Of a stretch of DNA of 34,340 bases, positions 18,617 to 26,629 are shown in pieces. The stretch's first letter is position 1. Each line of letters starts with the position of its first letter. The notes under the pieces were generated by a model, which searched no databases, was not told where the DNA came from, and saw only the letters and a list, made by a program, of their open reading frames with translations. Made by a program: the position numbers and the translations under genes. The DNA comes from Flavobacteriales bacterium (GTDB lineage: Bacteria > Bacteroidota > Bacteroidia > Flavobacteriales_D > Sanyastnellaceae). Location of the stretch: the NCBI GenBank assembly GCA_030828175.1, contig JAURDB010000011.1, forward strand, positions 1-34,340, written 5' to 3'.

Positions 18617-20268
18617 TGTGGAATGCAGTGGCATGGGCGGCCACATGGTCAACCCTTGTTGTCATCCTGCCCGCCGCCGGGCAGGAGGCATCTTTGTCAG
18701 GGTGGGAAGTGCCCCCCCTGACAGCTGAGGCGTGGGAGGCGGGCTGCTTGAACCGCGATGAGTTGGAGCGATTGACAAGGGCCATCTTGGACCGGCCTTC
18801 AGGGGCATGGACCCAACAGGAGATCGCGCAGATGCTGGATTCAACACGCACGGATCGCGTGCTTTCCTGCTTGTTGAACATGCCCGCTTGGAGGGCGTTT
18901 TTTGCCCAAGGGTTGCATGCCAAAGCCCCATCACAGGCATTGATTTCTACCATCCGTTGGGAGGCCGCGGCAGTCCCAATTCATGGAGGGTGGGACAGGT
19001 CCGGCCAATTCAGGCTGCGGTATGTCGCGCGTTCAGGTTTTCATGCGGGGTTTCGGAGCGTGTGGACCTTTGGGCGACCCTCCCTCAACGCTTGCCATTT
19101 GCATCTGCCGGTGGGCAGCAGCAGAATCTGGTTGGGAAATCTATCCGCCCGATTCGGACAAGGGCTTCTCCTGTGGACGCAAGGACCGTTCGATGCTTTG
19201 GGAGGCATGGAAGGCAGCCATCTCATCGGCAAGGGGCTTTCGGAGTCAATGGGGTTGCAAAGGGGAGTTGTGGAAGGCATCGGGTGGGAGCGAAGGGCCC
19301 ACTTGGGGCATCGGGGCATACAGTGGATCGTGTTGGGTCGTGGCTGGCCTGATGGATGCTGGTCTGCGGCCATGGGTGCGGGAAGGGCCAAATGGAAAGG
19401 GAGCTTGAGGATCATGCAGCGTCTGAATCACACCTGGGGTTGGGTATTGGGAAGCAACGGGAAATTCACCCACAAAGGCTGGAGTGGAAGATGGGCCGGG
19501 GCCTTGTTTTCAGGGGGATGGGACGGAAGGGTGAGCATTCTTCACACCTGGTCCAAGTCGTGGGAAGCTCACGCCACGGCCTTCAGGTCGGACCCGGACC
19601 ATCCAAAATGGTGGAATGGGGAAATGAGGGCAAGCGTTCCAGAGCAAGGAACCCTGCCTACCGTGCATTGGAATGCGGGGGTGAAATTTCAATCCTCTTG
19701 GAGCGGCTGGATGCGATGTTCTGTGGAATGGAGCGGACCGCCTCCGTTCAGACGCAGAAGGCGTTCTTCCTTTCGTCTGGAGCGAAAGGGACACCGTTTT
19801 GAGTTCCGGACAGATGAAGTCCCGCAAGGCGGTGAGGCTGCTTGGGCAAATGTCAACGAGGACATCGCATGGTCCCTGGGTTGGCGGCTCAACGGTGGAG
19901 AAGTATGGGGGGGCCTTTGTTTTTGGAGGTTTGAAGTGATTGCAGCGGGCCAGGGAGACCATCGGGGAGGAGCTGCGTCGCTCACACTTCGCACGAAGGG
20001 CCGCAAAGGCCATCGAATGCGCTTAGGGTTGGGCGAGTCATGGGGAGATTCGAAAGCCCCGATACGCTATGTCCATGGGTGGAACGGGAGACCGGCTGCC
20101 CCATTTTCTGGACAAACGGCGAGGATGTATCTGCATTGGTCCCATCGTTCAGGAAGGTGGAGTTTCAGCATCCGCTTGCGGATGTCCCCTTCGGAGCAAT
20201 GGGCCCAACCGACATTGCCGGCTTCGACCTTCCACGCGCTGCGGGTGGAATTCAGTCCAAACGTGTGA
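18616..20268 (+). CDS. Probable outer-membrane beta-barrel protein with degenerate helix-hairpin-helix-like N-terminus
   Basis: Signal peptide MWNAVAWAATWSTLVVILPAAGQ; LSARFGQGLLLWTQGPFDALGG resembles the FGQGL-LW segment of Bacteroidota HHH/barrel proteins; alternating amphipathic Trp-rich strands; C-terminal ALRVEFSPNV. ORF-track start 18601 (GTG) is less likely. Confidence 0.6.
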   Translation: MWNAVAWAATWSTLVVILPAAGQEASLSGWEVPPLTAEAWEAGCLNRDELERLTRAILDRPSGAWTQQEIAQMLDSTRTDRVLSCLLNMPAWRAFFAQGLHAKAPSQALISTIRWEAAAVPIHGGWDRSGQFRLRYVARSGFHAGFRSVWTFGRPSLNACHLHLPVGSSRIWLGNLSARFGQGLLLWTQGPFDALGGMEGSHLIGKGLSESMGLQRGVVEGIGWERRAHLGHRGIQWIVLGRGWPDGCWSAAMGAGRAKWKGSLRIMQRLNHTWGWVLGSNGKFTHKGWSGRWAGALFSGGWDGRVSILHTWSKSWEAHATAFRSDPDHPKWWNGEMRASVPEQGTLPTVHWNAGVKFQSSWSGWMRCSVEWSGPPPFRRRRRSSFRLERKGHRFEFRTDEVPQGGEAAWANVNEDIAWSLGWRLNGGEVWGGLCFWRFEVIAAGQGDHRGGAASLTLRTKGRKGHRMRLGLGESWGDSKAPIRYVHGWNGRPAAPFSGQTARMYLHWSHRSGRWSFSIRLRMSPSEQWAQPTLPASTFHALRVEFSPNV

Positions 20269-20341
20269 CCGCAGAGCATCGGTCAGCCGCTATATTGCCA
20301 TGCGCTGGCAAGGGCCGATGGTCCTTCATCAGTCATCCTCA

Positions 20342-20349
20342 TATTTTCG
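20342..20349 (+). promoter_or_regulatory. Candidate -7-like element TATTTTCG immediately upstream of efp
   Basis: TAnnTTCG, 5 nt before the efp ATG; similar motif at the other sites described in the findings. Confidence 0.3.
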
Positions 20350-20354
20350 ACCTC

Positions 20355-20921
20355 ATGGCTACGACATCCGATATCAAGAATGGACTCTGCCTCCGACACC
20401 AAGGAGGACTCTTCCAGGTTCTCGAATTCCTCCACAAGAAAACAGCGAGGGGAGCGGGCAATGTCTGGACGAAGATGAAAAACCTCGAGAACGGTAAGAT
20501 CATCGAGCACTCCTACAACACGGGAGCCAAAATCGATGTCATTCGGGTGGAGACGCGCGAATACACGTACCTGTATGAGGACGACATGGGTTACAACTTC
20601 ATGAATTCCGAGACGTTCGAGCAGCTACTGCTCGAAAAGTACCTGATCGACAATCCTCAATTCCTGCAGGATGAGATGAAGTGCCTGATTGTATTCCATG
20701 CAGAAGAGGAGCGCCCCCTGAGTGCTACGCTTCCAAGCCACATCGAGGCTGAAATCACGTACACTGAGCCCGGAGTCAAGGGCGACACCGCGACAAACAC
20801 CTTCAAGCCGGCCACCATCGATACCGGGGCAGAGGTTCGCGTGCCCTTGTTCATCAATACCGGTGATCGCATCAAGGTGGATACCCGCACAGGAGAATAT
20901 TCCGAACGGGTCAAGAAATAA
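20355..20921 (+). CDS. efp: Translation elongation factor P, atypical loop
   Basis: 188 aa from MATTSDIKNGLCLRHQGGLFQVLEFLHKKTARGAGNVWTKMKNL...; ITYTEPGVKGDTATNTFKPATIDTGAEVRVPLFINTGDRIKVDTRTGEYSERVK is the classic EF-P C-terminus. ORF-track start at 20040 is too long. Confidence 0.96.
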   Translation: MATTSDIKNGLCLRHQGGLFQVLEFLHKKTARGAGNVWTKMKNLENGKIIEHSYNTGAKIDVIRVETREYTYLYEDDMGYNFMNSETFEQLLLEKYLIDNPQFLQDEMKCLIVFHAEEERPLSATLPSHIEAEITYTEPGVKGDTATNTFKPATIDTGAEVRVPLFINTGDRIKVDTRTGEYSERVKK

Positions 20922-20927
20922 GCCTGC

Positions 20928-22151
20928 ATGGCGGCTGACCTCAGGACCCAGAAGCGCTTGGAGCGCCTCCGGCAACAGGCGGACGCCCTGTTGGAGCTGA
21001 CCCAGGCCATCAACCGAATTGTGGAGGATGAGGTGCTGTTTGCTTTGTACCGCAAGATCCTCGAGGCCATGGGTGTGGGCAAACTGGCCTTGTTCACCCG
21101 CGGTCCGGAAGAGGTCGCTTGGGGCTGTCAAGTAGAATGGGGATATCCCACGCGGTTGCCGAAATTGGAGAACGCCAATGCCGTGCTTTCCGGGAAGGCC
21201 CATGCCATGGTGGCAGGCGATACGGAGGTTGAATTCGATTTGGCCATACCTGTTGAGCACGACGGCGATGTAATTGCGTACGTTGTGATGGGGGATCGAG
21301 AGGAAGGCCGAGGTATGAGCCCTTCCATTCGGTACGTTCGATTCATTACGACCCTGACCAACGTGCTGGTGGTGGCGTTGCGGAATCGCGCGTTGACGGC
21401 GGAGCGCATCCGAACGGCAGGTCTTGAACGCGAGCTGGCACTGGCCGGTGAAATGCAGTCCATGTTGTTGCCGGCAGTCCTCCCTCACGACGCGCATCGA
21501 ACGTTTGCTGCCCGATACCGCCCCCATCATCACGTGGGGGGAGATTACTATGATGCCGTACCCCTGAGCGATGGCCGGATGGCGATTGCCATGGCCGACG
21601 TCAGCGGCAAGGGAATGCCCGCGGCTTTCCTCATGTCCAACTTCCAAGCCCACCTTCACGCACAGCTCGAGCAGAACCCTGGAAACCTAGAATCCATGGT
21701 CAGGTCGTTGAATGAACGCGTATTCATCAGTGCGCGTGGTGAGCGGTTCATCACGTTGTTCCTCGCTGTCCATGACCCCGAAAGGGCGTGCATCACATAT
21801 GTCAACTGCGGACACAATCCCCCGCTGTTCGTGCCGGATAAAGGGCCAGGCACTTTTTTAGGGGAGGGCTGTCCTGGCTTGGGAATGCTGGACGCTTTGC
21901 CCATGGTGGGAGAAGGGACGCTGGACATCAGCGCGGGCTCCACCTTGGTTTGTTTTACCGATGGCTTGGTCGAACAAGAAAATGTCCGGGGAGAGGCATA
22001 CGGAGAACACCGCCTTCAGCAGCTCGTAGAAAACGAGAGAAAGTCCGGAGCGGAAGGGCTCAACGCGTCCATCATTGTCGATTGGGAGCAGCACCGTGGA
22101 TTGGCTGAACCCGCTGACGATACGGCACTTCTGACCATCCGTTTTTCTTGA
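20928..22151 (+). CDS. GAF-like plus SpoIIE/PP2C-type serine phosphatase (RsbU-like)
   Basis: LAGEMQSMLLPAVLP, HVGGDYYDAVPLSDGRMAIAMADVSGKGMPAAFLMS, YVNCGHNPPLFV, LVCFTDGLVEQEN, DDTALLTIRFS. Confidence 0.93.
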   Translation: MAADLRTQKRLERLRQQADALLELTQAINRIVEDEVLFALYRKILEAMGVGKLALFTRGPEEVAWGCQVEWGYPTRLPKLENANAVLSGKAHAMVAGDTEVEFDLAIPVEHDGDVIAYVVMGDREEGRGMSPSIRYVRFITTLTNVLVVALRNRALTAERIRTAGLERELALAGEMQSMLLPAVLPHDAHRTFAARYRPHHHVGGDYYDAVPLSDGRMAIAMADVSGKGMPAAFLMSNFQAHLHAQLEQNPGNLESMVRSLNERVFISARGERFITLFLAVHDPERACITYVNCGHNPPLFVPDKGPGTFLGEGCPGLGMLDALPMVGEGTLDISAGSTLVCFTDGLVEQENVRGEAYGEHRLQQLVENERKSGAEGLNASIIVDWEQHRGLAEPADDTALLTIRFS

Positions 22152-23598
22152 TGTTCAAGTCGATGGCGACGAGGATGGCCATGAATCCCCAGAAGGGGGC
22201 ACTCGCTTTGTCCGTATCCAGGTAGTTGTTCAGCACCCCGTGGATGAAATAGGTCATCAGTCCGAGGTACAAGGACAACGCCCACCAGGAACGCCAGGGA
22301 TCGCGGTATCTGAGCACGCGGAAGGTCCGGAACCCCAGATGACAGCAGGCAAGGAGCAAACCGGCCACAATCAGCATGCCGGGCAATCCCTGTTCGGCCA
22401 AAGGCCCCAGGTATTCGCTGTGCGCATTGCCGCGGTCGGCATTGTTGGTCGAAATGATGGTTCGGTGTTCTGACCGCTGATGGGACGCATAGACGAATTG
22501 ATAGGTCCCCGGCCCCCAGCCTACGAAAGGACGCTCGCTCCATAGACTCAAAGCACAGGACCATCGATTGATGCGCTCGAGGTTGGAAGCATCACTGGAG
22601 ACGTTGCTGATGGACTCAACGTGCTCGGTCAGGTCATCGGATGAGTCCTGGTCATTTCGCTCCAGGGCAATCATCAGTTGGTCCCAGGAGAGCAGCAAGA
22701 GAGCGGTGCCCAAGACCCCTGTCACCAGCAAGGTCCGAAGTCTGACACCGAGCAGCATGAGGACCCCAAGTCCACCTGCTGCTGCCACCGAAACCCAAGC
22801 GGCCCGGGTGAATGAGAGAATCAAGCCCACCGTCAAAATGAAGGCCGCTGTGCCGATGCCAAGTTTGCCGATCGCCGATCGGTTGGGCCTGGCCAACAAG
22901 GCGATGACGGGGAAAAAGAACATGGCAAGTACCGCTCCATAGCTGGTGTGGTCTTTGAAAAAAGGGTCCATGACCCAGTGTCCAGCCTGTTTTTCGAATC
23001 CATAGCCTGCATGCCTGAACACAGTGTACCCAATCACGGCAAGCAGGGGCAAGAGGTACAACAGGACAAAATCCTCTTGGCGTCGCGCTCGTTTGAAAAT
23101 GGGCACGAGCAAGAAGAAGAACCCGACCACAAACCAAGCCCTGGCAATGGTGAATTTGAGGGAGACAATCGGGTCCCAAGACAACAAAGTGGTCATGGCC
23201 AGCCAGGCAAACATCAGCTGGATCCATCTTGATATGGGGTGCTTTTCGAGTGAGCGTTCCATGCTGATTCCGCGCAATCGGTCCAGTCCGAAAAGGAGCA
23301 ACAAACCAAACAGAATGGGCTCTGTTGGCAGGTAGAGCCCCACACCACCCACCGCCAGCTGCTCCAGGTTCAAACTCAAAGGGACGGTTGCCACCAGACC
23401 GAGCAACAGCAAATCACGACGAGACAGTGCCAACCCCACCACACCGATGGTGAGAGGGAGGGCTGCGATGGCATAATGGCCAAAAGCAATGGCCCCTCCG
23501 AGAACAACCGAAAAGCCGATGGCAACCACAGCTGTCCATCCGCCAAACCTCTGTTGCCCAGGGGGGGACTCCGTATGTGCCCCGGCGCTCCCGTTCAT
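22072..23598 (-). CDS. O-antigen ligase/polymerase family membrane protein
   Basis: Multiple TM segments; VGWGPGTYQFVYASHQRSEHRT...NAHSEYLGPLAEQGLPGMLIVAGLL is the Wzy/WaaL (PF04932-like) signature. Start placed at MNGSAGAHTESP, which overlaps the upstream ORF's stop. Confidence 0.88.
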   Translation of the reverse strand: MNGSAGAHTESPPGQQRFGGWTAVVAIGFSVVLGGAIAFGHYAIAALPLTIGVVGLALSRRDLLLLGLVATVPLSLNLEQLAVGGVGLYLPTEPILFGLLLLFGLDRLRGISMERSLEKHPISRWIQLMFAWLAMTTLLSWDPIVSLKFTIARAWFVVGFFFLLVPIFKRARRQEDFVLLYLLPLLAVIGYTVFRHAGYGFEKQAGHWVMDPFFKDHTSYGAVLAMFFFPVIALLARPNRSAIGKLGIGTAAFILTVGLILSFTRAAWVSVAAAGGLGVLMLLGVRLRTLLVTGVLGTALLLLSWDQLMIALERNDQDSSDDLTEHVESISNVSSDASNLERINRWSCALSLWSERPFVGWGPGTYQFVYASHQRSEHRTIISTNNADRGNAHSEYLGPLAEQGLPGMLIVAGLLLACCHLGFRTFRVLRYRDPWRSWWALSLYLGLMTYFIHGVLNNYLDTDKASAPFWGFMAILVAIDLNIKKNGWSEVPYRQRVQPIHGAAPNRQ

Positions 23599-24587
23599 CG
23601 GATGGCGTCGCGCATCAGGAGGAAGACCAGGCTGGACAACGCCACGGACAGCGCACCCATGACGGTAATCAGCCAACGCACCGGACGGGCTTTTTTGTCG
23701 GCTTCCGACGCTCGGTCCACCACAAATGCGGCTGGAATCTGGGACTCGGCATCGAGTTTGTTCAGATCGTAGCGCTTCTTGAGCACAGCTTCCTGCTCAT
23801 ACGCATCTTCCAACTTGGTGGTGAGCTGGTTGTACTCATTGGCAAAAGGAGCGAGTCGTTCCATTTTGCTCATGATGTTCTTGGCGCGGTCTTGCTGCCC
23901 TTCTGCCAGCGCTGTGGCATATTGCTCATTCAGGCCCTCAATCTGGATGGGGAAGTCGTAAACGCCTTCCCGGCGCAATTCGGCCAAGCGGCCTTCCATC
24001 TCTTCAATTTCGCGCTGGTTTTGACGCAACGAGCGTTCCGCATAATGGAAGGCCTCCTGAGCGCGGTCATTTCGGAGTTGGTTGGCGACCGAGTCCGTCA
24101 GTTGAGCGATGTCGTTAGCCATGTCGCGGGCCATTTTGGGGGCCTTGTCAAAGACGTCGATCTGAATCGAACCGTAGCGGGTGAGGTTCGCTCCTACTTT
24201 GCCGGAGTACATCTTGGTCATGGCGGCGCGAGACCCCGGCTCGCCTTTCGTGATTTCGTAATGGGACCACAGGTCGTATTTCTCAATTACCCGACGACGG
24301 ACGCGGTCCGAATTGAGGATTTGCAGCAGTCGCTCGGCATCTTCCGTCTCACCGTACGCCAGGATATCCTCGCGTTTGACATCTTCATAAAACTGGGCGC
24401 CAATGGACTGCTGTGGCAGGGCAAACAGCACGACGGAGGATTGAAATTCCGGTTCGATGAGAAAGGAGCCGGCAGCACTGGTCAAGGCTCCGATCAAGCC
24501 AGAAATGAACAGGACTTGGCGCCAATTCCAGACCTTTTGGAGCAGGGTGATATCGGGGCCGTATTCGGAGGAAGGAGTGTTTTCCAT
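23595..24587 (-). CDS. Wzz/GNVR-type polysaccharide chain-length determinant protein
   Basis: N-terminal TM (QVLFISGLIGALTSAAGSFLI), periplasmic coiled-coil region, C-terminal TM (WLITVMGALSVALSSLVFLLM). No Walker kinase domain. Confidence 0.82.
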   Translation of the reverse strand: MENTPSSEYGPDITLLQKVWNWRQVLFISGLIGALTSAAGSFLIEPEFQSSVVLFALPQQSIGAQFYEDVKREDILAYGETEDAERLLQILNSDRVRRRVIEKYDLWSHYEITKGEPGSRAAMTKMYSGKVGANLTRYGSIQIDVFDKAPKMARDMANDIAQLTDSVANQLRNDRAQEAFHYAERSLRQNQREIEEMEGRLAELRREGVYDFPIQIEGLNEQYATALAEGQQDRAKNIMSKMERLAPFANEYNQLTTKLEDAYEQEAVLKKRYDLNKLDAESQIPAAFVVDRASEADKKARPVRWLITVMGALSVALSSLVFLLMRDAIR

Positions 24588-24700
24588 CGATTGAAATCGT
24601 CTCGGTTGCGTTTCGGACGCAAGATGCACCGGACTCTCGGTCCAACGGCATTCGAGGCCCAACAGTATGCGGGGTCGCTTGAGTTTCTTTAGCGGGGTCG

Positions 24701-24708
24701 TAGTTTCG
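24701..24708 (+). promoter_or_regulatory. Candidate -7-like element TAGTTTCG, with TTG at 24679-24681
   Basis: TAnnTTCG 4 nt upstream of the glycosyltransferase ATG; TTG located 19 nt upstream of the element. Confidence 0.3.
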
Positions 24709-24712
24709 TCTC

Positions 24713-25915
24713 ATGGCGGTGATGGCCATCAATACGCGTCTCGTCATTCCGGGAAAACTCGATGGCATTGGCTGGTTCACCCTGGAGACGGTGCAACGGA
24801 TCACGGCCAATCACCCGGAGCACCAATTCCACCTTCTTTTCGACCGAACCCCTCCCGAGGATTTGTTTCCCGGTGACAATGTCCATTGCCATTGGCTTTG
24901 GCCACCAGCGCGCCGTCCATTCCTGCAGGATTTGTGGTTCGATTACAGCGTCACAAGGTGCCTTCGCAGCATCGGTGCCGATCTGTTTCTGTCGACCGAT
25001 GGTTTTCTCAGCACCCGGACCCCGGTCCCCCAAGTGGTCGTTCAGCACGATTTGAACTTTGAGCACCATCCAGAATGGCTTCCAAACGGCGTTGCTCAGC
25101 ACTACCTGAAACGCTTTCCGGACGCTGCACGCAGGGCCCTTCGCGTGGCCACGGTCAGCGCATTCAGCGCCCAGGACATCCACGAGAGATACGGAGTAGG
25201 CCTCGATCGGATTGACGTGGTCCACAACGGGGCGGGAACGGCCTATCACACCTTGCCACTGGGGCTCGATGCAGGTTCCCGCGCGGAGGCGGTCCGAAGC
25301 CAATTCACCGACGGCCGGCCTTATTTCGTGTACGTGGGGACCCAGCACCCCCGAAAGAACCTCGACGGGTTGTTGGAGGCGTTCCAGAAGTATCGGGAAA
25401 GGGGAGGACAATGGGATTTGCTGCTCGTGGGGACCGCATTGTGGCGCCGACGAGGGTTTGATGCCCGCCGTGCATTGGGACAGTTGAACGATGGCGTCGC
25501 GAGCCACGTGCACCAATCGGGTTGGCTGCCGCAGGAAGAGTTGGCTCAAGTCCTGGCCACGGCAGGAGGCTTGGTTTTCATTCCATGGTTTGAAGGCTTC
25601 GGCATTCCCATGGTGGAGGCTTTTGCAGCCGGTACTCCTGTCATTCACAGCAACCGGACTTCATTGCCAGAGGTCGCCGATGGAGCGGGCCTGGAGGTGA
25701 ATCCAGGCGATTCCGCCGCGGTAGCCGAAGCGATGCTCAGGCTTGAAAATGAGCCCGCTTTGCGGCAGGCATTGATTGAGAAGGGACGAAACAGAGCGGA
25801 GGACTTCAGTTGGGAAAGGACGTCGCACTTGCTTTGGGAGTGCATGCAAAAAGCAGGAGGCGACATCGGGTTGGACTTGTGTACGACCATTCCCTCCGAA
25901 AAAGTCGGGGCGTGA
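24713..25915 (+). CDS. Glycosyltransferase family 4 (GT-B)
   Basis: YFVYVGTQHPRKNLDGLLEAFQKYRE..., GWLPQEELAQVLATAGGLVFIPWFEGFGIPMVEAFAAGTPVIHSNRTSLPEVADGAGLEVNPGD. Confidence 0.93.
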   Translation: MAVMAINTRLVIPGKLDGIGWFTLETVQRITANHPEHQFHLLFDRTPPEDLFPGDNVHCHWLWPPARRPFLQDLWFDYSVTRCLRSIGADLFLSTDGFLSTRTPVPQVVVQHDLNFEHHPEWLPNGVAQHYLKRFPDAARRALRVATVSAFSAQDIHERYGVGLDRIDVVHNGAGTAYHTLPLGLDAGSRAEAVRSQFTDGRPYFVYVGTQHPRKNLDGLLEAFQKYRERGGQWDLLLVGTALWRRRGFDARRALGQLNDGVASHVHQSGWLPQEELAQVLATAGGLVFIPWFEGFGIPMVEAFAAGTPVIHSNRTSLPEVADGAGLEVNPGDSAAVAEAMLRLENEPALRQALIEKGRNRAEDFSWERTSHLLWECMQKAGGDIGLDLCTTIPSEKVGA

Positions 25916-26520
25916 AGAAGTTGCGACGGCACGCCTTGAAAGGCCGCCTCGAAGCAGGGGTGGATGAGGCTGGCAGAGGCTGTCTTGCAGGACCCGTGAC
26001 GGCAGCAGCCGTGATTCCAGGCAAGGCTGGAGCAAGTTGGCTCAAGGAAGGACTCGATGACAGCAAGAAACTAACGCCAGAGGTGCGTCAACGCTTGCGG
26101 ACACGGATTGAGCAGGAAGCCCTTGCCTGGGCGGTGGGTTGGGCAACCGTGCAGGAAATTGAGGAGCTCAACATTCTCAATGCCACACATCTGGCCATGC
26201 ACCGGGCGGTGGATGCACTGACCACAAGGCCCGAATTCCTCCTCATCGATGGCAACCGGTTCAAGCCCCATGAGATCCCGCACAGCTGCGAAATCAAAGG
26301 CGACGGGCGATTTCTTTCGATAGCGGCGGCCAGCATACTGGCGAAAACGCACAGGGACGATCACATGCTCGCTCTTTCGGTAAACCACCCCGAGTATGGG
26401 TGGCCTCAAAACAAGGGATATCCAACGCGTTCGCATCGGGAAGCCATCCTGCGGTGGGGTTCCACAGCGATGCACCGGCGAACTTTCCGCGGTGCGCAAG
26501 GACGGTTATTTCAAGATTAA
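25912..26520 (+). CDS. rnhB: Ribonuclease HII
   Basis: LEAGVDEAGRGCLAGPVTAAAVI, DDSKKLTPEVR, LLIDGNRF, SIAAASILAKTHRDDHM. Start placed at GTG 25912, overlapping the glycosyltransferase stop (GTGA). Confidence 0.94.
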   Translation: MKKLRRHALKGRLEAGVDEAGRGCLAGPVTAAAVIPGKAGASWLKEGLDDSKKLTPEVRQRLRTRIEQEALAWAVGWATVQEIEELNILNATHLAMHRAVDALTTRPEFLLIDGNRFKPHEIPHSCEIKGDGRFLSIAAASILAKTHRDDHMLALSVNHPEYGWPQNKGYPTRSHREAILRWGSTAMHRRTFRGAQGRLFQD

Positions 26521-26606
26521 GGACGAATTATCGCCCCCCATCTATTTATAGCGTTATGCTTCGGTTAATGCTTGGGTTCCGGCCCTTTTGTGGGCGGGAA
26601 CAAGTC

Positions 26607-26614
26607 TAATTTCG
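26607..26614 (+). promoter_or_regulatory. Candidate -7-like element TAATTTCG, with TTTG at 26587-26590
   Basis: TAnnTTCG with TTTG 16 nt upstream; 15 nt before the secreted-protein ATG. Confidence 0.3.
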
Positions 26615-26629
26615 CCTTACCAAACCCAC

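Noticed and set aside
24689-25648. 319-aa minus-strand ORF
   Set aside because: Antisense to the glycosyltransferase; no domain signature.
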